Assembly: GCF_009193175.1 (NCBI RefSeq)
Contig: NZ_VUKE01000003.1
Span: 124,001 to 188,000 of the forward strand
DNA: 64,000 nucleotides
DNA from: Georgenia ruanii
GTDB lineage: Bacteria; Actinomycetota; Actinomycetes; Actinomycetales; Actinomycetaceae
Direction: 5' to 3'
The notes under the pieces are model-generated. The model was not told the DNA's origin, ran no database searches, and worked only from the letters and a program-made list of their open reading frames with translations. Below, piece after piece: positions 25,827 to 35,217 of this stretch. Position 1 is the first letter of the stretch. Each line of letters begins with the position of its first letter. Position numbers and translations under genes: made by a program.

Positions 25827-26279
25827 ATGACCACCACCGCTCCGCACCGCCAGGCGCCGCCGCCGGTGCCCGACCTTCGCGGCTTCGCCTGCTTCGTCAT
25901 CGACGGCGCCGGCCGGGTGCTGCTCGTGCGCCGCGCGTGGCCGGCGCTGTGGAGCCACGCCCTCGACGGCCGCGCCCGCCCTGCCGAGCCCATGACCCGG
26001 GCGGTGGCCCGGCACGGCCGCGACGACCTCGGCCTCGCCCTGGTCGAGCCCGTGTGCGTGCGGCCGGGCACCATCGCCACCCGCGGGGTCTACCTCGCCT
26101 CCGTCACCGGCCGACGCGACCCCGACCCCGCCCGAGTCCTCGCCCACCGCTGGGTCGACCCCGAGGAGCTGGGCCGGGCCGTCGTCGCCGCGCCCTGGGC
26201 GCTGAGCCCGGCGCTCGTCGAGCTCGTGCGCGGCCTGGGTGACCTGCCGGCCGGGGAGACCCTGGAGGTGGCGGGATGA
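25827..26279 (+). CDS. Idi-like Nudix protein with degenerate active site, first gene of crt operon
   Basis: A 150-residue Nudix fold most like type 1 isopentenyl-diphosphate isomerase: RGFACFVID, VLLVRRAWPALWSHALDG and a Nudix-like box G-x5-E-x7-RHGRDDLGL. Aligned by eye with E. coli Idi, the catalytic Cys of the SVCGHP segment is Asp, its metal-binding His is Arg, and the later E-x-E pair is not found. It is also shorter than the ~180 residues usual for Idi. AGGAGG precedes the ATG, and the stop overlaps crtE. It may be inactive, regulatory, or use different chemistry. Confidence 0.75.
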   Translation: MTTTAPHRQAPPPVPDLRGFACFVIDGAGRVLLVRRAWPALWSHALDGRARPAEPMTRAVARHGRDDLGLALVEPVCVRPGTIATRGVYLASVTGRRDPDPARVLAHRWVDPEELGRAVVAAPWALSPALVELVRGLGDLPAGETLEVAG

Positions 26280-27319
26280 CCCGCGCGGGCGACGGCGCGA
26301 TGACCGGCCCGGCGGACGCCGCCCTGCGCCGGTTCCTCACCACCCGCCGCGGCGGCGTGGACGCCCACGACGCCGAGCTGTGGACGGCGCTGGAGCGGGC
26401 GGCCGACGGCGGCAAGCGCGTCCGCCCCCGGCTCCTGCTGTCCGTCCACGCGGCCCTGGGCGGCACCGACGTCGCCGTGGCGGCGGAGGTGGCCGCCGCC
26501 ATGGAGCTGCTCCACACCGCCTTCGTCGTCCACGACGACGTCATCGACGGCGACCGCACGCGCCGGGGGCGCCCCAACGTCTCGGGCACCTTCACCGACC
26601 GGGCCCGCCGGGCCGGCGTGACGCCGGCGCGGGCGGAGCGCTACGGCGACGTCGCCGGCCTCCTCGCCGGCGACCTCGCCCTGGCCGGCGCGGTCCGCAC
26701 CGTCGCCCTGTGCGGCGCGCCGCCCGCCACGGTGCGCCGGCTGCTGGACCTGCTCGAGCGGGCGCTGCGCATCAGCGCCGCCGGAGAGCTGGCCGACGTG
26801 CGCCTCAGCCTGACCGGCGGGGCGGACCTGGCGGAGATCCTCACCATGGAGGAGCACAAGACCGCGGTGTACTCCTTCGAGCTGCCCCTGCAGGCCGGCG
26901 CCGTGCTCGCGGGGGCGGACGAGGCGGTCATCGCGCGTCTCGGCGAGCTCGGGCGCCTGCTCGGCGTCGCCTTCCAGCTGCGCGACGACCTCGACGGGGT
27001 CTTCGGGGAGGAGGCCGACACGGGCAAACCCGCCCTGTCGGACCTGCGCGAGGGCAAGTGCACCCCGCTGGTCGCCCACGCCCGCACCACCCCCTGGTGG
27101 CCCGAGCTCGCGGCCTACGTCGGCGACCCGCGCATCGACCCCACCGGCGCGGCCCGCGTGCGCGAGCTGCTCACCGCCTCCGGGTCGCGCCGGTTCATCG
27201 AGGACCTGGCGGCCAGCTATGGCGAGGTCGCCCGGGCGGTCGCCGAGCCGCTGGACCTCGGCGCCGACCTGGGCGGCTGGGTCGCCGCCACCACCGCCGG
27301 CCTGGCGCGGGCGGCATGA
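26276..27319 (+). CDS. crtE: geranylgeranyl diphosphate synthase
   Basis: A 347-residue trans-polyprenyl synthase. The first aspartate-rich motif DDVID is at residues 87-91 after HTAFVVH. GGKRVRPRL near residue 45 binds the diphosphate. The second motif is RDDLDG at 236-241, slightly off the DDxxD consensus as in many actinobacterial enzymes. It condenses IPP with allylic diphosphates to GGPP, the precursor for phytoene. The ATG at 26276 overlaps the previous stop; another in-frame ATG at 26300 is possible. The same GGPP pool could also serve the prenyltransferase cluster at 33 kb. Confidence 0.92.
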   Translation: MTRAGDGAMTGPADAALRRFLTTRRGGVDAHDAELWTALERAADGGKRVRPRLLLSVHAALGGTDVAVAAEVAAAMELLHTAFVVHDDVIDGDRTRRGRPNVSGTFTDRARRAGVTPARAERYGDVAGLLAGDLALAGAVRTVALCGAPPATVRRLLDLLERALRISAAGELADVRLSLTGGADLAEILTMEEHKTAVYSFELPLQAGAVLAGADEAVIARLGELGRLLGVAFQLRDDLDGVFGEEADTGKPALSDLREGKCTPLVAHARTTPWWPELAAYVGDPRIDPTGAARVRELLTASGSRRFIEDLAASYGEVARAVAEPLDLGADLGGWVAATTAGLARAA

Positions 27320-28191
27320 GCGCCCCCGCGGTGCGGCGCCGCCTCCTGACCGACCACGCCGCCCGGTACGACGCCGTGGCCCAGACCAGCGCCGCCGTCG
27401 TCATCGCCGGTTACTCCACGTCCTTCGGGTGGGCCACCCGGCTGCTCGCCGAGCCCGTGCGCACCCACGTCCGCAACGTCTACGCCCTGGTGCGGGTGGC
27501 CGACGAGATCGTCGACGAGCCGGGGGAGTGGCCGGCCGACCAGCGTGCGCACCTGCTCACCGTCCTGGAGGAGGAGACCTACCAGGCCCTGCGCACCGGC
27601 CACAGCGCCAACCTCGTCGTCCACGCCTTCGCGCTCACCGCTCGCCGGTGCGGCATCGGCCGCGACCTCGTCGAGCCGTTCTTCGGCTCCATGCGGGCCG
27701 ACCTGTCCGTCACCGCGCACGACGCCGGCTCCTTCGCGGAGTACGTGCACGGCTCGGCGGAGGTGGTCGGGTTGATGTGCCTGCGGGTGTTCCTCGCCGG
27801 CGATGAACGGGCGTACGCCGAGCTCGCCGACGGCGCCGCCCGGCTGGGAGCGGCATTCCAGAAGATCAACTTCCTGCGCGACCTCGCCGAGGACCACGAC
27901 CTGCGCGGCCGCAGCTACTTTCCCGGCGTGGACGTCGGCCGCCTCGACGACGCCTGCCGGGACGCGCTGCTCGACGACGTCGCCGCCGACCTGGCCGCCG
28001 CCCGCGCGGCCATCCCGCACCTGCCCGCGAGCAGCCGGCGCGCGGTGCGCGCCGCCCACGACCTCTTCGCCGAGCTCGCCCGGCGCCTGCGGGCGACCCC
28101 CGCCGCGACGCTGACCCGCACCCGGGTCCGGGTGCCCGGCCTCGTCAAGGCCCGCATCCTCGCCCGGGCCGTCCTGGAGGGACGCCGATGA
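27316..28191 (+). CDS. crtB: phytoene synthase
   Basis: A 291-residue squalene/phytoene synthase. YSTSFGWATRLL opens the substrate pocket, RVADEIVDEPG holds the first aspartate motif, and QKINFLRDLAEDHDLRGRSYFP holds the second together with family signature residues. It joins two GGPP head-to-head to give 15-cis-phytoene at the membrane face. ATGA overlaps on both sides make it part of one translational chain from the Idi-like gene to the elongase. Confidence 0.94.
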   Translation: MSAPAVRRRLLTDHAARYDAVAQTSAAVVIAGYSTSFGWATRLLAEPVRTHVRNVYALVRVADEIVDEPGEWPADQRAHLLTVLEEETYQALRTGHSANLVVHAFALTARRCGIGRDLVEPFFGSMRADLSVTAHDAGSFAEYVHGSAEVVGLMCLRVFLAGDERAYAELADGAARLGAAFQKINFLRDLAEDHDLRGRSYFPGVDVGRLDDACRDALLDDVAADLAAARAAIPHLPASSRRAVRAAHDLFAELARRLRATPAATLTRTRVRVPGLVKARILARAVLEGRR

Positions 28192-29759
28192 CCGCGCAAG
28201 CCCCCCGCGCCGTCGTCGTCGGCGGCGGCATCGCCGGCCTCGCCGGCGCGGCCCTGCTCGCCCGCGACGGCTACGCCGTCGACCTGCTCGAGCAGCGCGG
28301 CGAGCTGGGCGGGCGCGCCGGGTCGTGGAGCGCGGGCGGCTTCCGGTTCGACACCGGCCCGTCCTGGTACCTCATGCCGGAGGTGTTCGACCACTTCTTC
28401 CGGCAGCTGGGCACCAGCGCCGCCGAACAGCTCGACCTCGTGCCCCTCGACCCGGCGTACCGCGTCTTCTTCGAGGGGCAGGCCGAGCCGGTGGACATCG
28501 TCGCCGACGCCGCCGCGAACGTCGCCACCTTCGAGCGCCTGGAGCCGGGCGCCGGCGCCCAGCTCGAGCGCTACCTCGCCTCGGCCCGGCGCACCTACGA
28601 CCTGGCCCTGGACCGGTTCCTCTACACGAGCTTCACCTCGGTCCGGCCCTTCCTCGCGCCCGAGGTGCTGCGCCACGCCCACCGGCTGGCGCCGCTGCTG
28701 CTGCGCCCGCTGGAGGACCTCGCCGCCGCGCACGTCACCGACCCGCGGCTGCGCCAGATCCTCGGCTACCCGGCCGTCTTCCTCGGCTCCTCCCCGGACC
28801 GGGCCCCGAGCATGTACCACCTCATGAGCGCCCTCGACCTGACCGGGGGCGTGCTCTACCCCCGGGGCGGCTTCGCCCGGCTCATCGAGGTCGTCGCCGC
28901 GCTCGCGACAGCCCGGGGCGCGCGGCTGCACACCGGGTGCACCGCCACCGCCATCACCACCCGCGCCGGGGACGGGCGGCCCCGGGTCGCCGGCGTCCGG
29001 TACACGGGCCCCACCGGGGACGAGCTCGAGCTCGGCGCGGACGTCGTCGTCGGGGCCGCCGACCTCCACCACGTCGAGACCGCGCTGCTGCCCCCGTGGC
29101 TGCGGACCTACCCGCAGGAGTGGTGGGACCGGCGCACCTCCGGGCCCGGCGCGGTGCTCGTCCTGCTCGGCGTGCGGGGGCGGCTGCCCGGGCTGGCCCA
29201 CCACTCGCTGTTCTTCACCCGCGACTGGCGGGCGAACTTCGACGCCGTCTTCGGCGGTCGGGTGCCCGCCCCGGCCTCGGCGTACGTGTGCAAGCCGTCG
29301 GCGACGGACCCCTCCGTGGCCCCGCCGGGGGACGAGAACCTCTTCGTCCTGGTGCCCGTGCCCGCCGACGTCGGGATCGGCGGCGGCGGCATCGCCGGCC
29401 GGGGCGGGCCGGTGGTCGAGGCCATCGCCGACGCGGCCATCGACCAGATCGCCGACTGGGCCGGCGTGCCGGACCTGCGCGAGCGCGTCGTCGTGCGCCG
29501 CACCATCGGCCCCGCGGACTTCGCCGCCGGGCTCAACGCCTGGCGCGGGGGGATGCTCGGGCCGGCGCACACCCTGCGCCAGAGCGCGATGTTCCGGGCC
29601 GGCAACGCTTCGCGCAAGGTCGCCGGGCTGTACTACGCCGGGTCGAGCACCATCCCCGGCGTCGGGCTGCCGATGTGCCTCATCAGCGCCGAGATCATGG
29701 CCGCGCGGGTGCGCGCCGCGACGCGCCCGCCCGCCGCGCGGGCGGTGGTGGCACGATGA
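28188..29759 (+). CDS. crtI: phytoene desaturase (lycopene-forming)
   Basis: A 523-residue FAD enzyme. The N-terminal dinucleotide motif is VVVGGGIAGLAGAALLARDGYAV, followed by LEQRGELGGRAGSW and RFDTGPSWYLMPEVF. The C-terminal FAD-contact block YYAGSSTIPGVGLPMCLIS is intact. It performs the successive desaturations of phytoene to lycopene at the membrane. Length is normal for actinobacterial CrtI. It is coupled to crtB and the first cyclase gene by four-base overlaps. Confidence 0.95.
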   Translation: MTAQAPRAVVVGGGIAGLAGAALLARDGYAVDLLEQRGELGGRAGSWSAGGFRFDTGPSWYLMPEVFDHFFRQLGTSAAEQLDLVPLDPAYRVFFEGQAEPVDIVADAAANVATFERLEPGAGAQLERYLASARRTYDLALDRFLYTSFTSVRPFLAPEVLRHAHRLAPLLLRPLEDLAAAHVTDPRLRQILGYPAVFLGSSPDRAPSMYHLMSALDLTGGVLYPRGGFARLIEVVAALATARGARLHTGCTATAITTRAGDGRPRVAGVRYTGPTGDELELGADVVVGAADLHHVETALLPPWLRTYPQEWWDRRTSGPGAVLVLLGVRGRLPGLAHHSLFFTRDWRANFDAVFGGRVPAPASAYVCKPSATDPSVAPPGDENLFVLVPVPADVGIGGGGIAGRGGPVVEAIADAAIDQIADWAGVPDLRERVVVRRTIGPADFAAGLNAWRGGMLGPAHTLRQSAMFRAGNASRKVAGLYYAGSSTIPGVGLPMCLISAEIMAARVRAATRPPAARAVVAR

Positions 29760-30127
29760 CCGGCTGGCTCTACCTCGCCGCGCTGCTGGTGGCGCTGGGC
29801 TGCCTGGCGCTCCTCGACCGCCGGTGGCGGCTAGTGCTGTGGGCCGACGCCCGGCGCGGCGCCGTCGTCCTCCTGGCCGGCGCGGTGCTGTTCCTCCTGT
29901 GGGACGCCGCCGCCATCGCGGCGGGCGTCTACGAGCGCGGCGGCAGCGCCGCGATGACCGGCGTCCTCCTCGCGCCCGAGCTGCCGCTCGAGGAGCTGTT
30001 CTTCGTCGTGTTCCTGTGCTACCTCACCCTGGTGCTGCGGGGCCTGGTCGACGTCGTCGCGCGGGCGCGGGGCTCCCGGGCGCTGCCCGGCGCCGGGGCC
30101 GTACGGGCCGAGGAGGAGGTCCGGTGA
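29756..30127 (+). CDS. crtYe: lycopene cyclase subunit (CrtYc/CrtYe-type)
   Basis: A 123-residue membrane protein with three hydrophobic segments. APELPLEELFFVVFLCY carries the acidic P-x-E-E motif seen in heterodimeric lycopene cyclase subunits. It works with the following gene product; neither is active alone in known systems. Followed by an elongase, the pair is expected to cyclise the ends of flavuxanthin-type C50 carotenoids. The ring type (epsilon, gamma or beta) cannot be read from sequence. The symbol is by operon analogy with Corynebacterium. Confidence 0.85.
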   Translation: MTGWLYLAALLVALGCLALLDRRWRLVLWADARRGAVVLLAGAVLFLLWDAAAIAAGVYERGGSAAMTGVLLAPELPLEELFFVVFLCYLTLVLRGLVDVVARARGSRALPGAGAVRAEEEVR

Positions 30128-30447
30128 CGTACGTCGGGATCGCCGGCCTGTTCCTGCCGGCCGCGGCGGCGGTGGCGGCGGTGGCCACGTGGCGCCGCCG
30201 GCTCGGGCCGGCCTGGTGGGCGCGCACCGGCGTCGTCGCCGTCGTCCTGCTGGTCCTGACGGTCGTCTTCGACAGCGTCATGATCGCCGCCGACCTGTTC
30301 CGCTACGACCCCGCCGCCCTGGCCGGGCCGCGGCTGCTGCTCGCGCCCGTCGAGGACCTCGCCTGGCCGCTGGCCGCCGCCCTGCTGCTGCCCGCGCTCG
30401 CGGAGCTGCTGCGGCCGGCGACGGCCGCGGCAGAGGAGGAATCATGA
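30124..30447 (+). CDS. crtYf: lycopene cyclase subunit (CrtYd/CrtYf-type)
   Basis: A 107-residue membrane protein starting at a GTG that overlaps the preceding stop. It has three hydrophobic stretches, a conserved LTVVFDSVMIAADLF segment and APVEDLAWPLAAALLLP, the second-subunit counterpart of the acidic motif in its partner. With that partner it forms the heterodimeric cyclase. AGGAGGA near its end serves as ribosome site for the elongase gene. Confidence 0.85.
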   Translation: MTYVGIAGLFLPAAAAVAAVATWRRRLGPAWWARTGVVAVVLLVLTVVFDSVMIAADLFRYDPAALAGPRLLLAPVEDLAWPLAAALLLPALAELLRPATAAAEEES

Positions 30448-31358
30448 GCGGCGCCGAGGAGACCCGGGCGGACACGGCCCGCGCCGGCCAGGCCCCCCGG
30501 GCGGCGCTCCGGCAGCTGCTCGGCGCCTCGCGCCCGGTGAGCTGGATCAACACCGCCTACCCCTTCGCCGCCGCCTACCTCGCCTCCGGCGGCGGGGTCA
30601 CGGCGGCGTGGGTGGTCGGCACGGTGTACTTCCTCGTCCCGTACAACCTGCTCATGTACGGGGTCAACGACGTCTTCGACTACGAGTCCGACCTGCGCAA
30701 CCCGCGCAAGGGCGGCATCGAGGGCGTCGTCCTCGACCGCCGCCTGCACCGGCTCACCCTCCTTGCCGCCACGGTGACGAACGTGCCGTTCCTCGTCGCG
30801 CTCGTCGCGCTCGGCTCGCCGGCCTCGACGGCGGTGCTCGTGGTGAGCGTGTTCGCGGTCATCGCCTACTCGGCGCCCGGGCTGCGGTTCAAGGAGCGGC
30901 CGGGGCTGGACTCGATCACCTCGAGCACCCACTTCGTCAGCCCCGCCCTGTTCGGGCTCGCCCTGGTCGGCGCGCCGGCCACGACGACGGCGGCCGCGGC
31001 GCTGCTGGCGTTCTTCCTGTGGGGCATGGCGTCCCAGGCCTTCGGCGCGGTGCAGGACGTCGGCGCCGACCGGGCCGCCGGCATCGGCTCCGTGGCCACG
31101 TGGCTGGGCGCCGCGCGGACGGTCCGGGCCGCCATGGTCCTGTACGCCGCCGCCGGGCTCGTCCTGCTCGCCGCGGGCTGGCCGGCCCGGCTCGCCACGG
31201 TGCTCGTGGTGCCCTACATCGTCAGCATCGCCCCGTTCCGGTCCCTGCCGGACGAGCGCTGCGAGGAGGCGCACGCGGGCTGGCGCCGCTTCCTCTGGCT
31301 CAACCTCGTCACCGGCTTCTGCGTCACCCAGCTGCTCATCTGGGCAGCGCTGGCCTGA
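30444..31358 (+). CDS. crtEb: lycopene elongase / UbiA-type prenyltransferase
   Basis: A 304-residue polytopic UbiA protein. YGVNDVFDYESDLRNPRKGG is the first Asp-rich motif (N-D-x3-D-x3-D), and QDVGADRAAGIGSVAT the second. Family members at the end of crt operons add C5 units to both ends of lycopene, giving C50 flavuxanthin, which the cyclase pair turns into decaprenoxanthin- or sarcinaxanthin-like pigments. It is the last gene of the operon; the next gene is convergent. Confidence 0.9.
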   Translation: MSGAEETRADTARAGQAPRAALRQLLGASRPVSWINTAYPFAAAYLASGGGVTAAWVVGTVYFLVPYNLLMYGVNDVFDYESDLRNPRKGGIEGVVLDRRLHRLTLLAATVTNVPFLVALVALGSPASTAVLVVSVFAVIAYSAPGLRFKERPGLDSITSSTHFVSPALFGLALVGAPATTTAAAALLAFFLWGMASQAFGAVQDVGADRAAGIGSVATWLGAARTVRAAMVLYAAAGLVLLAAGWPARLATVLVVPYIVSIAPFRSLPDERCEEAHAGWRRFLWLNLVTGFCVTQLLIWAALA

Positions 31359-31530
31359 CGGGCGCGCCTACCGCCGTGGAAATTGGTCTTGGAGCCGCCC
31401 GGAGCCGCAGCGGCGCTGACAGGTCCACCGCATCTGGGTGCCGTCGGCGGTGAAGCGCCGCGGACCCCTGTACCGCGCGCCGCCGCGGTTGTCCCGGCAA
31501 GGCGAGGACGCGCCCGCGGGCGCCCGGCCC

Positions 31531-32016
31531 TCAGACCCGTTCCCACGCCTCCACGGGCCCGGGGACGACGACGAAGAGCGGGTGCACCGCCGGGGTCGCG
31601 GCGCGCTGCGCGGCGGCCCGTTCCGGGCTGCGGACGGCCAGCTTGGCGGCCAGGTGTCCCCACTCGTGCCCGACCTGCCCCTCGGTCACCGGTACACGCG
31701 GCACCGGCGGGGGCCCGACGCCGACGAGCCGGTCGGCCCCGTCGGCCCCGTCGGCGGGGGCGATCGCGGCGGGCCGGTCGATGCGCCCGGTGTCGAAGCG
31801 GTACCCGCGCCCCGCGGCCTCCTCGGCGACCACCACGAGATAGGCGCCGACGGCGGCGAGCGGGTCGGACTGGGCGCGAAAGCGCTCGAGCTGGCTGTGC
31901 CGGCGGTAGCCCCGGGTCCGGCCGGCGAGCACCGCCTGCGCCAGAAGGCTCTCGCGCCAGCACGCCGTCAGCCCCTGCCGGTCCAGGTAGCGCGGGTGCA
32001 GGGACCAGATCCTCAC
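31531..32016 (-). CDS. pyrimidine dimer DNA glycosylase, T4 endonuclease V-like
   Basis: A 161-residue protein starting MRIWSLHPRYLDRQGL, then CWRESLLAQAVLAG and TRGYRRHSQLERF, the conserved N-terminal half of the Pyr_excise family. T4 endonuclease V uses its N-terminal residue as nucleophile at UV-induced cyclobutane dimers, and the early residues fit that fold. The family is sometimes annotated only as DNA lyase, so activity is inferred. It sits directly beside the carotenoid operon and points towards it. Confidence 0.82.
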   Translation of the reverse strand: MRIWSLHPRYLDRQGLTACWRESLLAQAVLAGRTRGYRRHSQLERFRAQSDPLAAVGAYLVVVAEEAAGRGYRFDTGRIDRPAAIAPADGADGADRLVGVGPPPVPRVPVTEGQVGHEWGHLAAKLAVRSPERAAAQRAATPAVHPLFVVVPGPVEAWERV

Positions 32017-32060
32017 CGCCAGATCCTCCCACCCAGCCGTGCCGCCCGGGACAATGAGGC

Positions 32061-33203
32061 ATGCGTGCGCACACGGGCGGGCTCGCGAACCGGTCGCGGC
32101 TCGCCGTCGTCCTCGCCACCGTGCTGGCCCTGGCCGGCTGCGCCGGCAGCGGGGGCACCGAGCCGGGCCCGACGACGACGGCCCCGGCCCCCACCGCGGC
32201 GCCGCCCACCACGCCGACGCCGCCGACGCCTCCGGCCCCCGCCGCGCCCCGGGTCGTGGCCACCGACCTCGACGTGCCCTGGGGGCTCGCGTTCCTGCCC
32301 GACGGCTCGGCCCTGGTCACGCTGCGCGACCGCGGCGAGGTCCTCCACCTGGTCGGCGGCGAGCGGCCACACCCCCTCGGCACCGTGCCGGGCGTCGCCC
32401 CCGGCGGCGAGGGCGGCCTGCTCGGCATCGCGGTCTCCCCGACGTTCGCCCAGGACGGCCGGGTGTTCGTCTACCTCAGCGCCGCCCGCGAGAACCGGGT
32501 GCTGCGCATGCACCTCACCGGCGAGACGCTCACCCCGGACACCGTCATTCTCGGCGGCATCCCGCGCGGGAGCATCCACGACGGCGGCCGCCTCGCCTTC
32601 GGCCCCGACGGCTACCTCTACGTCACCACCGGCGAGGCCGGTACCCGCACCCCCGCGCAGGACCTGCACTCCCTCGGCGGCAAGATCCTCCGCATCGACC
32701 AGGACGGCCACCCCGCCCCGGGCAACCCGTTCCCCGGCTCGCCGGTGTGGACGCTGGGGCACCGCAACGTCCAGGGCATCGCCTGGGACGCCGACGGCCG
32801 CATGTACGCCAGCGAGTTCGGGCAGGACACCTGGGACGAGCTCAACCTCATCACGCCCGGGTCCAACTACGGCTGGCCGGTGGTCGAGGGCCGCGGCGGC
32901 GCCCCCAGGTTCGTCGACCCGCTCGTGCAGTGGCGCCCCGCCGAGGCCTCGCCCAGCGGCATCGCCGTGCTCGACGACGCCGTGTACGTCGCGGCGCTGC
33001 GGGGGCAGTCGCTGTGGCGGGTGCCGATCCACGGCGGCGTCGCCGGGCAGCCCGAGCGTCTGCTCGACGGCACGTACGGCCGGCTGCGGACGGTCGCGGT
33101 CGACCCCACCGGGAAGCTGTGGGTGCTGACCGACAACACCTTCCGCGGCCGGCCCCGGCCGGGCGACGACCGGATCGTCGTGCTCGACCCCGCGTCCCTC
33201 TGA
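32061..33203 (+). CDS. PQQ-dependent sugar dehydrogenase-like lipoprotein
   Basis: A 380-residue exported protein. The signal peptide ends in the lipobox LALAGC, followed by a Thr/Pro-rich linker of about 40 residues that would cross the wall. The beta-propeller follows: LDVPWGLAFLPDG, GEGGLLGIAVSP, GRLAFGPDGYLYVTTG, LGHRNVQGIAWD and SNYGWPVVEG are typical of soluble glucose/aldose dehydrogenases (GSDH family). It would oxidise a sugar outside the cell. No PQQ synthesis genes are nearby. Confidence 0.9.
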   Translation: MRAHTGGLANRSRLAVVLATVLALAGCAGSGGTEPGPTTTAPAPTAAPPTTPTPPTPPAPAAPRVVATDLDVPWGLAFLPDGSALVTLRDRGEVLHLVGGERPHPLGTVPGVAPGGEGGLLGIAVSPTFAQDGRVFVYLSAARENRVLRMHLTGETLTPDTVILGGIPRGSIHDGGRLAFGPDGYLYVTTGEAGTRTPAQDLHSLGGKILRIDQDGHPAPGNPFPGSPVWTLGHRNVQGIAWDADGRMYASEFGQDTWDELNLITPGSNYGWPVVEGRGGAPRFVDPLVQWRPAEASPSGIAVLDDAVYVAALRGQSLWRVPIHGGVAGQPERLLDGTYGRLRTVAVDPTGKLWVLTDNTFRGRPRPGDDRIVVLDPASL

Positions 33204-33251
33204 CGCGGCCGCCCCTTCCCGCCGGGGCGCGGCGGTGCCAGGGTTGCCGCC

Positions 33252-34055
33252 ATGGCCACGACGCTGGCGCTGCTGCGGGCGTGCCACCTCGCGCCCACGC
33301 TGGCGGTGACCGCGGTGGTGGCCGTGCTCGTCGTCGTTGCCGGGCTGCCCCCGGTCACCGGCGTGGTGCTCACCGCCGCGGTGCTCGCCGGGCAGCTGTC
33401 CATCGGCTGGTCCAACGACCTGCTGGACGCCGACCGCGACGCCCTGGTCGGCCGCACCGACAAGCCGGTCGCCACCGGCGCGCTGCCCCGCGCCGTCGTG
33501 CGCCGCGCGCTCGCGGTCGTCCTGGCGGTGTGCGCGGTGGCCTCGCTGGCCGCCGGGCTGCTGTCCGGGCTGGTCCACCTCGTGCTCGGCGTCGGCTCGG
33601 GCTGGGCGTACAACCTCGGCCTCAAGCGCACCGTGTGGTCGTTCCTGCCCTATGCCGTGGCCTTCGGCGCGCTGCCGGTGCTGGTGTGGCTGGCCGGCGA
33701 CCCGGCCCGGCTGCCGCCGGCGTGGATGGTCGCGGCGGGCAGCCTGCTCGGCCTGGGCGCGCACCTGCTCAACGTGCTGCCCGACCTGGCCGACGACGCC
33801 GCCACCGGGGTGCGCGGGTTGCCGCACCGCCTGGGCGCCCGGGCCAGCGGGCTCCTGGCGGTCGGCTGCCTGGTGGCCGCCACCGCCGTCATCGTCCTCG
33901 GCCCCGCCGGGCCGACGCCGGGCTGGGCGTGGGCGGTGCTCGCCGGGGGCGTCGCGGGCGCCGCCGGCGCGCTGCGCCTCGGGGGCAAGGCCCCGTTCCG
34001 GGCCGCGATGGTCCTCGCCGTGGTCGACGTCGTCATGCTCGCCGCCCGCGGATGA
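33252..34055 (+). CDS. UbiA family prenyltransferase of a phenolic-lipid cluster
   Basis: A 267-residue membrane protein with about eight hydrophobic segments. [15 protein letters not shown] is the first Asp-rich motif, and [13 protein letters not shown] the second, both facing the cytosol in the family. It transfers a prenyl group from a diphosphate to an aromatic or quinone acceptor. Immediately downstream are a type III polyketide synthase, a methyltransferase and a monooxygenase, so the acceptor is probably the polyketide-derived phenol. This matches the gene content of the agq cluster of Actinoplanes missouriensis. Confidence 0.87.
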   Translation: MATTLALLRACHLAPTLAVTAVVAVLVVVAGLPPVTGVVLTAAVLAGQLSIGWSNDLLDADRDALVGRTDKPVATGALPRAVVRRALAVVLAVCAVASLAAGLLSGLVHLVLGVGSGWAYNLGLKRTVWSFLPYAVAFGALPVLVWLAGDPARLPPAWMVAAGSLLGLGAHLLNVLPDLADDAATGVRGLPHRLGARASGLLAVGCLVAATAVIVLGPAGPTPGWAWAVLAGGVAGAAGALRLGGKAPFRAAMVLAVVDVVMLAARG

Positions 34056-34134
34056 TGGCCCGGGGCCCGGCCCCCCGCCGGGTGTGACTCGCGTTCGCGG
34101 CGCGCCCGGCGCCCCGCGCCCATACGCTGCCGGG

Positions 34135-35217
34135 ATGACGCACCTCGTGGCGGTCGAGGCGGTGCTGCCCGAGCACCGCTACGCCCAGGGCGATGTCACC
34201 GACGCCGTCGCCGCGATGATCGGCGCCGAGGGCCCCACCCACGCGCTGCTGCGCCGGGTGCACGCCAGCGCCGGCGTCGACCACCGCCACCTCGCCCTGC
34301 CGCTGGAGCGCTATGCCGCCCTCGCGGGCTTCACCGCCGCCAACGACGCCTTCATCGAGGCGGCCGTGGACCTGGGCACGCGCGCCCTCACCGGCGCCCT
34401 CGACCGGGCCGGGCTGGCCCCGGGCGACGTCGATCTCATCGTCTCGACGACGATCACCGGCCTGGCGGTGCCCTCCCTCGAGGCCCGCATCGCCGCCCGG
34501 GTGGGGCTGCGCGGGGACGTCGTGCGGGTGCCGATGCTGGGGCTGGGCTGCATGGCCGGGGCGGCCGGCACGGCCCGCCTGCACGACTACCTCCTCGGCC
34601 ACCCGCGCGCCGTGGCCGCGCTGGTCGCCGTCGAGCTGTGCTCGCTCACCATCCAGCGCCAGGACACCTCCCCGGCCAACCTGGTGGCCTCCGGGCTGTT
34701 CGGCGACGGCGCCGGCGCGCTCCTCGCCGTCGGGGCCGAGCACCCGCTCGCCGCGCCCGGCGAACGCGCCGCCGGGGCGCCCGTCCCGGCGGTGCGGGCC
34801 AGCCGCAGCCACCTCTACCCGGGCACCGAGGCGGTGATGGGCTGGGACGTGGGCGGCAGCGGCTTCAAGATCGTCCTCGGCGCGGAGGTCCCCGCGCTCG
34901 TGCGCGACCGGGTGGGCGCCGACGTCGCCGCCTTCCTGGGCGAGCACGGGCTCGGCGTGGACGACGTCGGCTGGTGGGTGTGCCACCCGGGCGGGCCGAA
35001 GGTCATCGACTCCCTCGCCGAGACCCTCGGCGTCGACGCCGACGCGCTCGCCCTGACCACCGAGTCCCTGCGCCGGGTGGGCAACCTGTCCTCCGCGTCG
35101 GTGCTGCACATCCTGCGCGACACCCTCGACCACCGCCCGCCCGAGCCCGGCTCGCCGGGCGTGATGATGGCGATGGGCCCGGGCTTCAGCGCCGAGCTCG
35201 TCCTGCTGCAGGCATGA
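34135..35217 (+). CDS. type III polyketide synthase (chalcone/alkylresorcinol synthase family)
   Basis: A 360-residue thiolase-fold enzyme with the full catalytic triad: Cys139 in GLGCMAG, His284 in VCHPGGPKV and Asn317 in RVGNLSSAS. It also has GFKIVL and the C-terminal [11 protein letters not shown] loop. It extends a fatty or other acyl-CoA with malonyl-CoA and cyclises the chain. With the three flanking genes, an alkylresorcinol or alkylpyrone product is likely, by analogy with SrsA and AgqA. The next gene starts inside its stop codon. Confidence 0.93.
   Translation: MTHLVAVEAVLPEHRYAQGDVTDAVAAMIGAEGPTHALLRRVHASAGVDHRHLALPLERYAALAGFTAANDAFIEAAVDLGTRALTGALDRAGLAPGDVDLIVSTTITGLAVPSLEARIAARVGLRGDVVRVPMLGLGCMAGAAGTARLHDYLLGHPRAVAALVAVELCSLTIQRQDTSPANLVASGLFGDGAGALLAVGAEHPLAAPGERAAGAPVPAVRASRSHLYPGTEAVMGWDVGGSGFKIVLGAEVPALVRDRVGADVAAFLGEHGLGVDDVGWWVCHPGGPKVIDSLAETLGVDADALALTTESLRRVGNLSSASVLHILRDTLDHRPPEPGSPGVMMAMGPGFSAELVLLQA

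Noticed and set aside
31368-31500. A minus-strand stretch with CxxxC in a basic short peptide, after the pyrimidine-dimer glycosylase
   Set aside because: Looks a little like the start of a small cysteine-containing actinobacterial protein, but no start codon or ribosome site is evident and the frame ends early.
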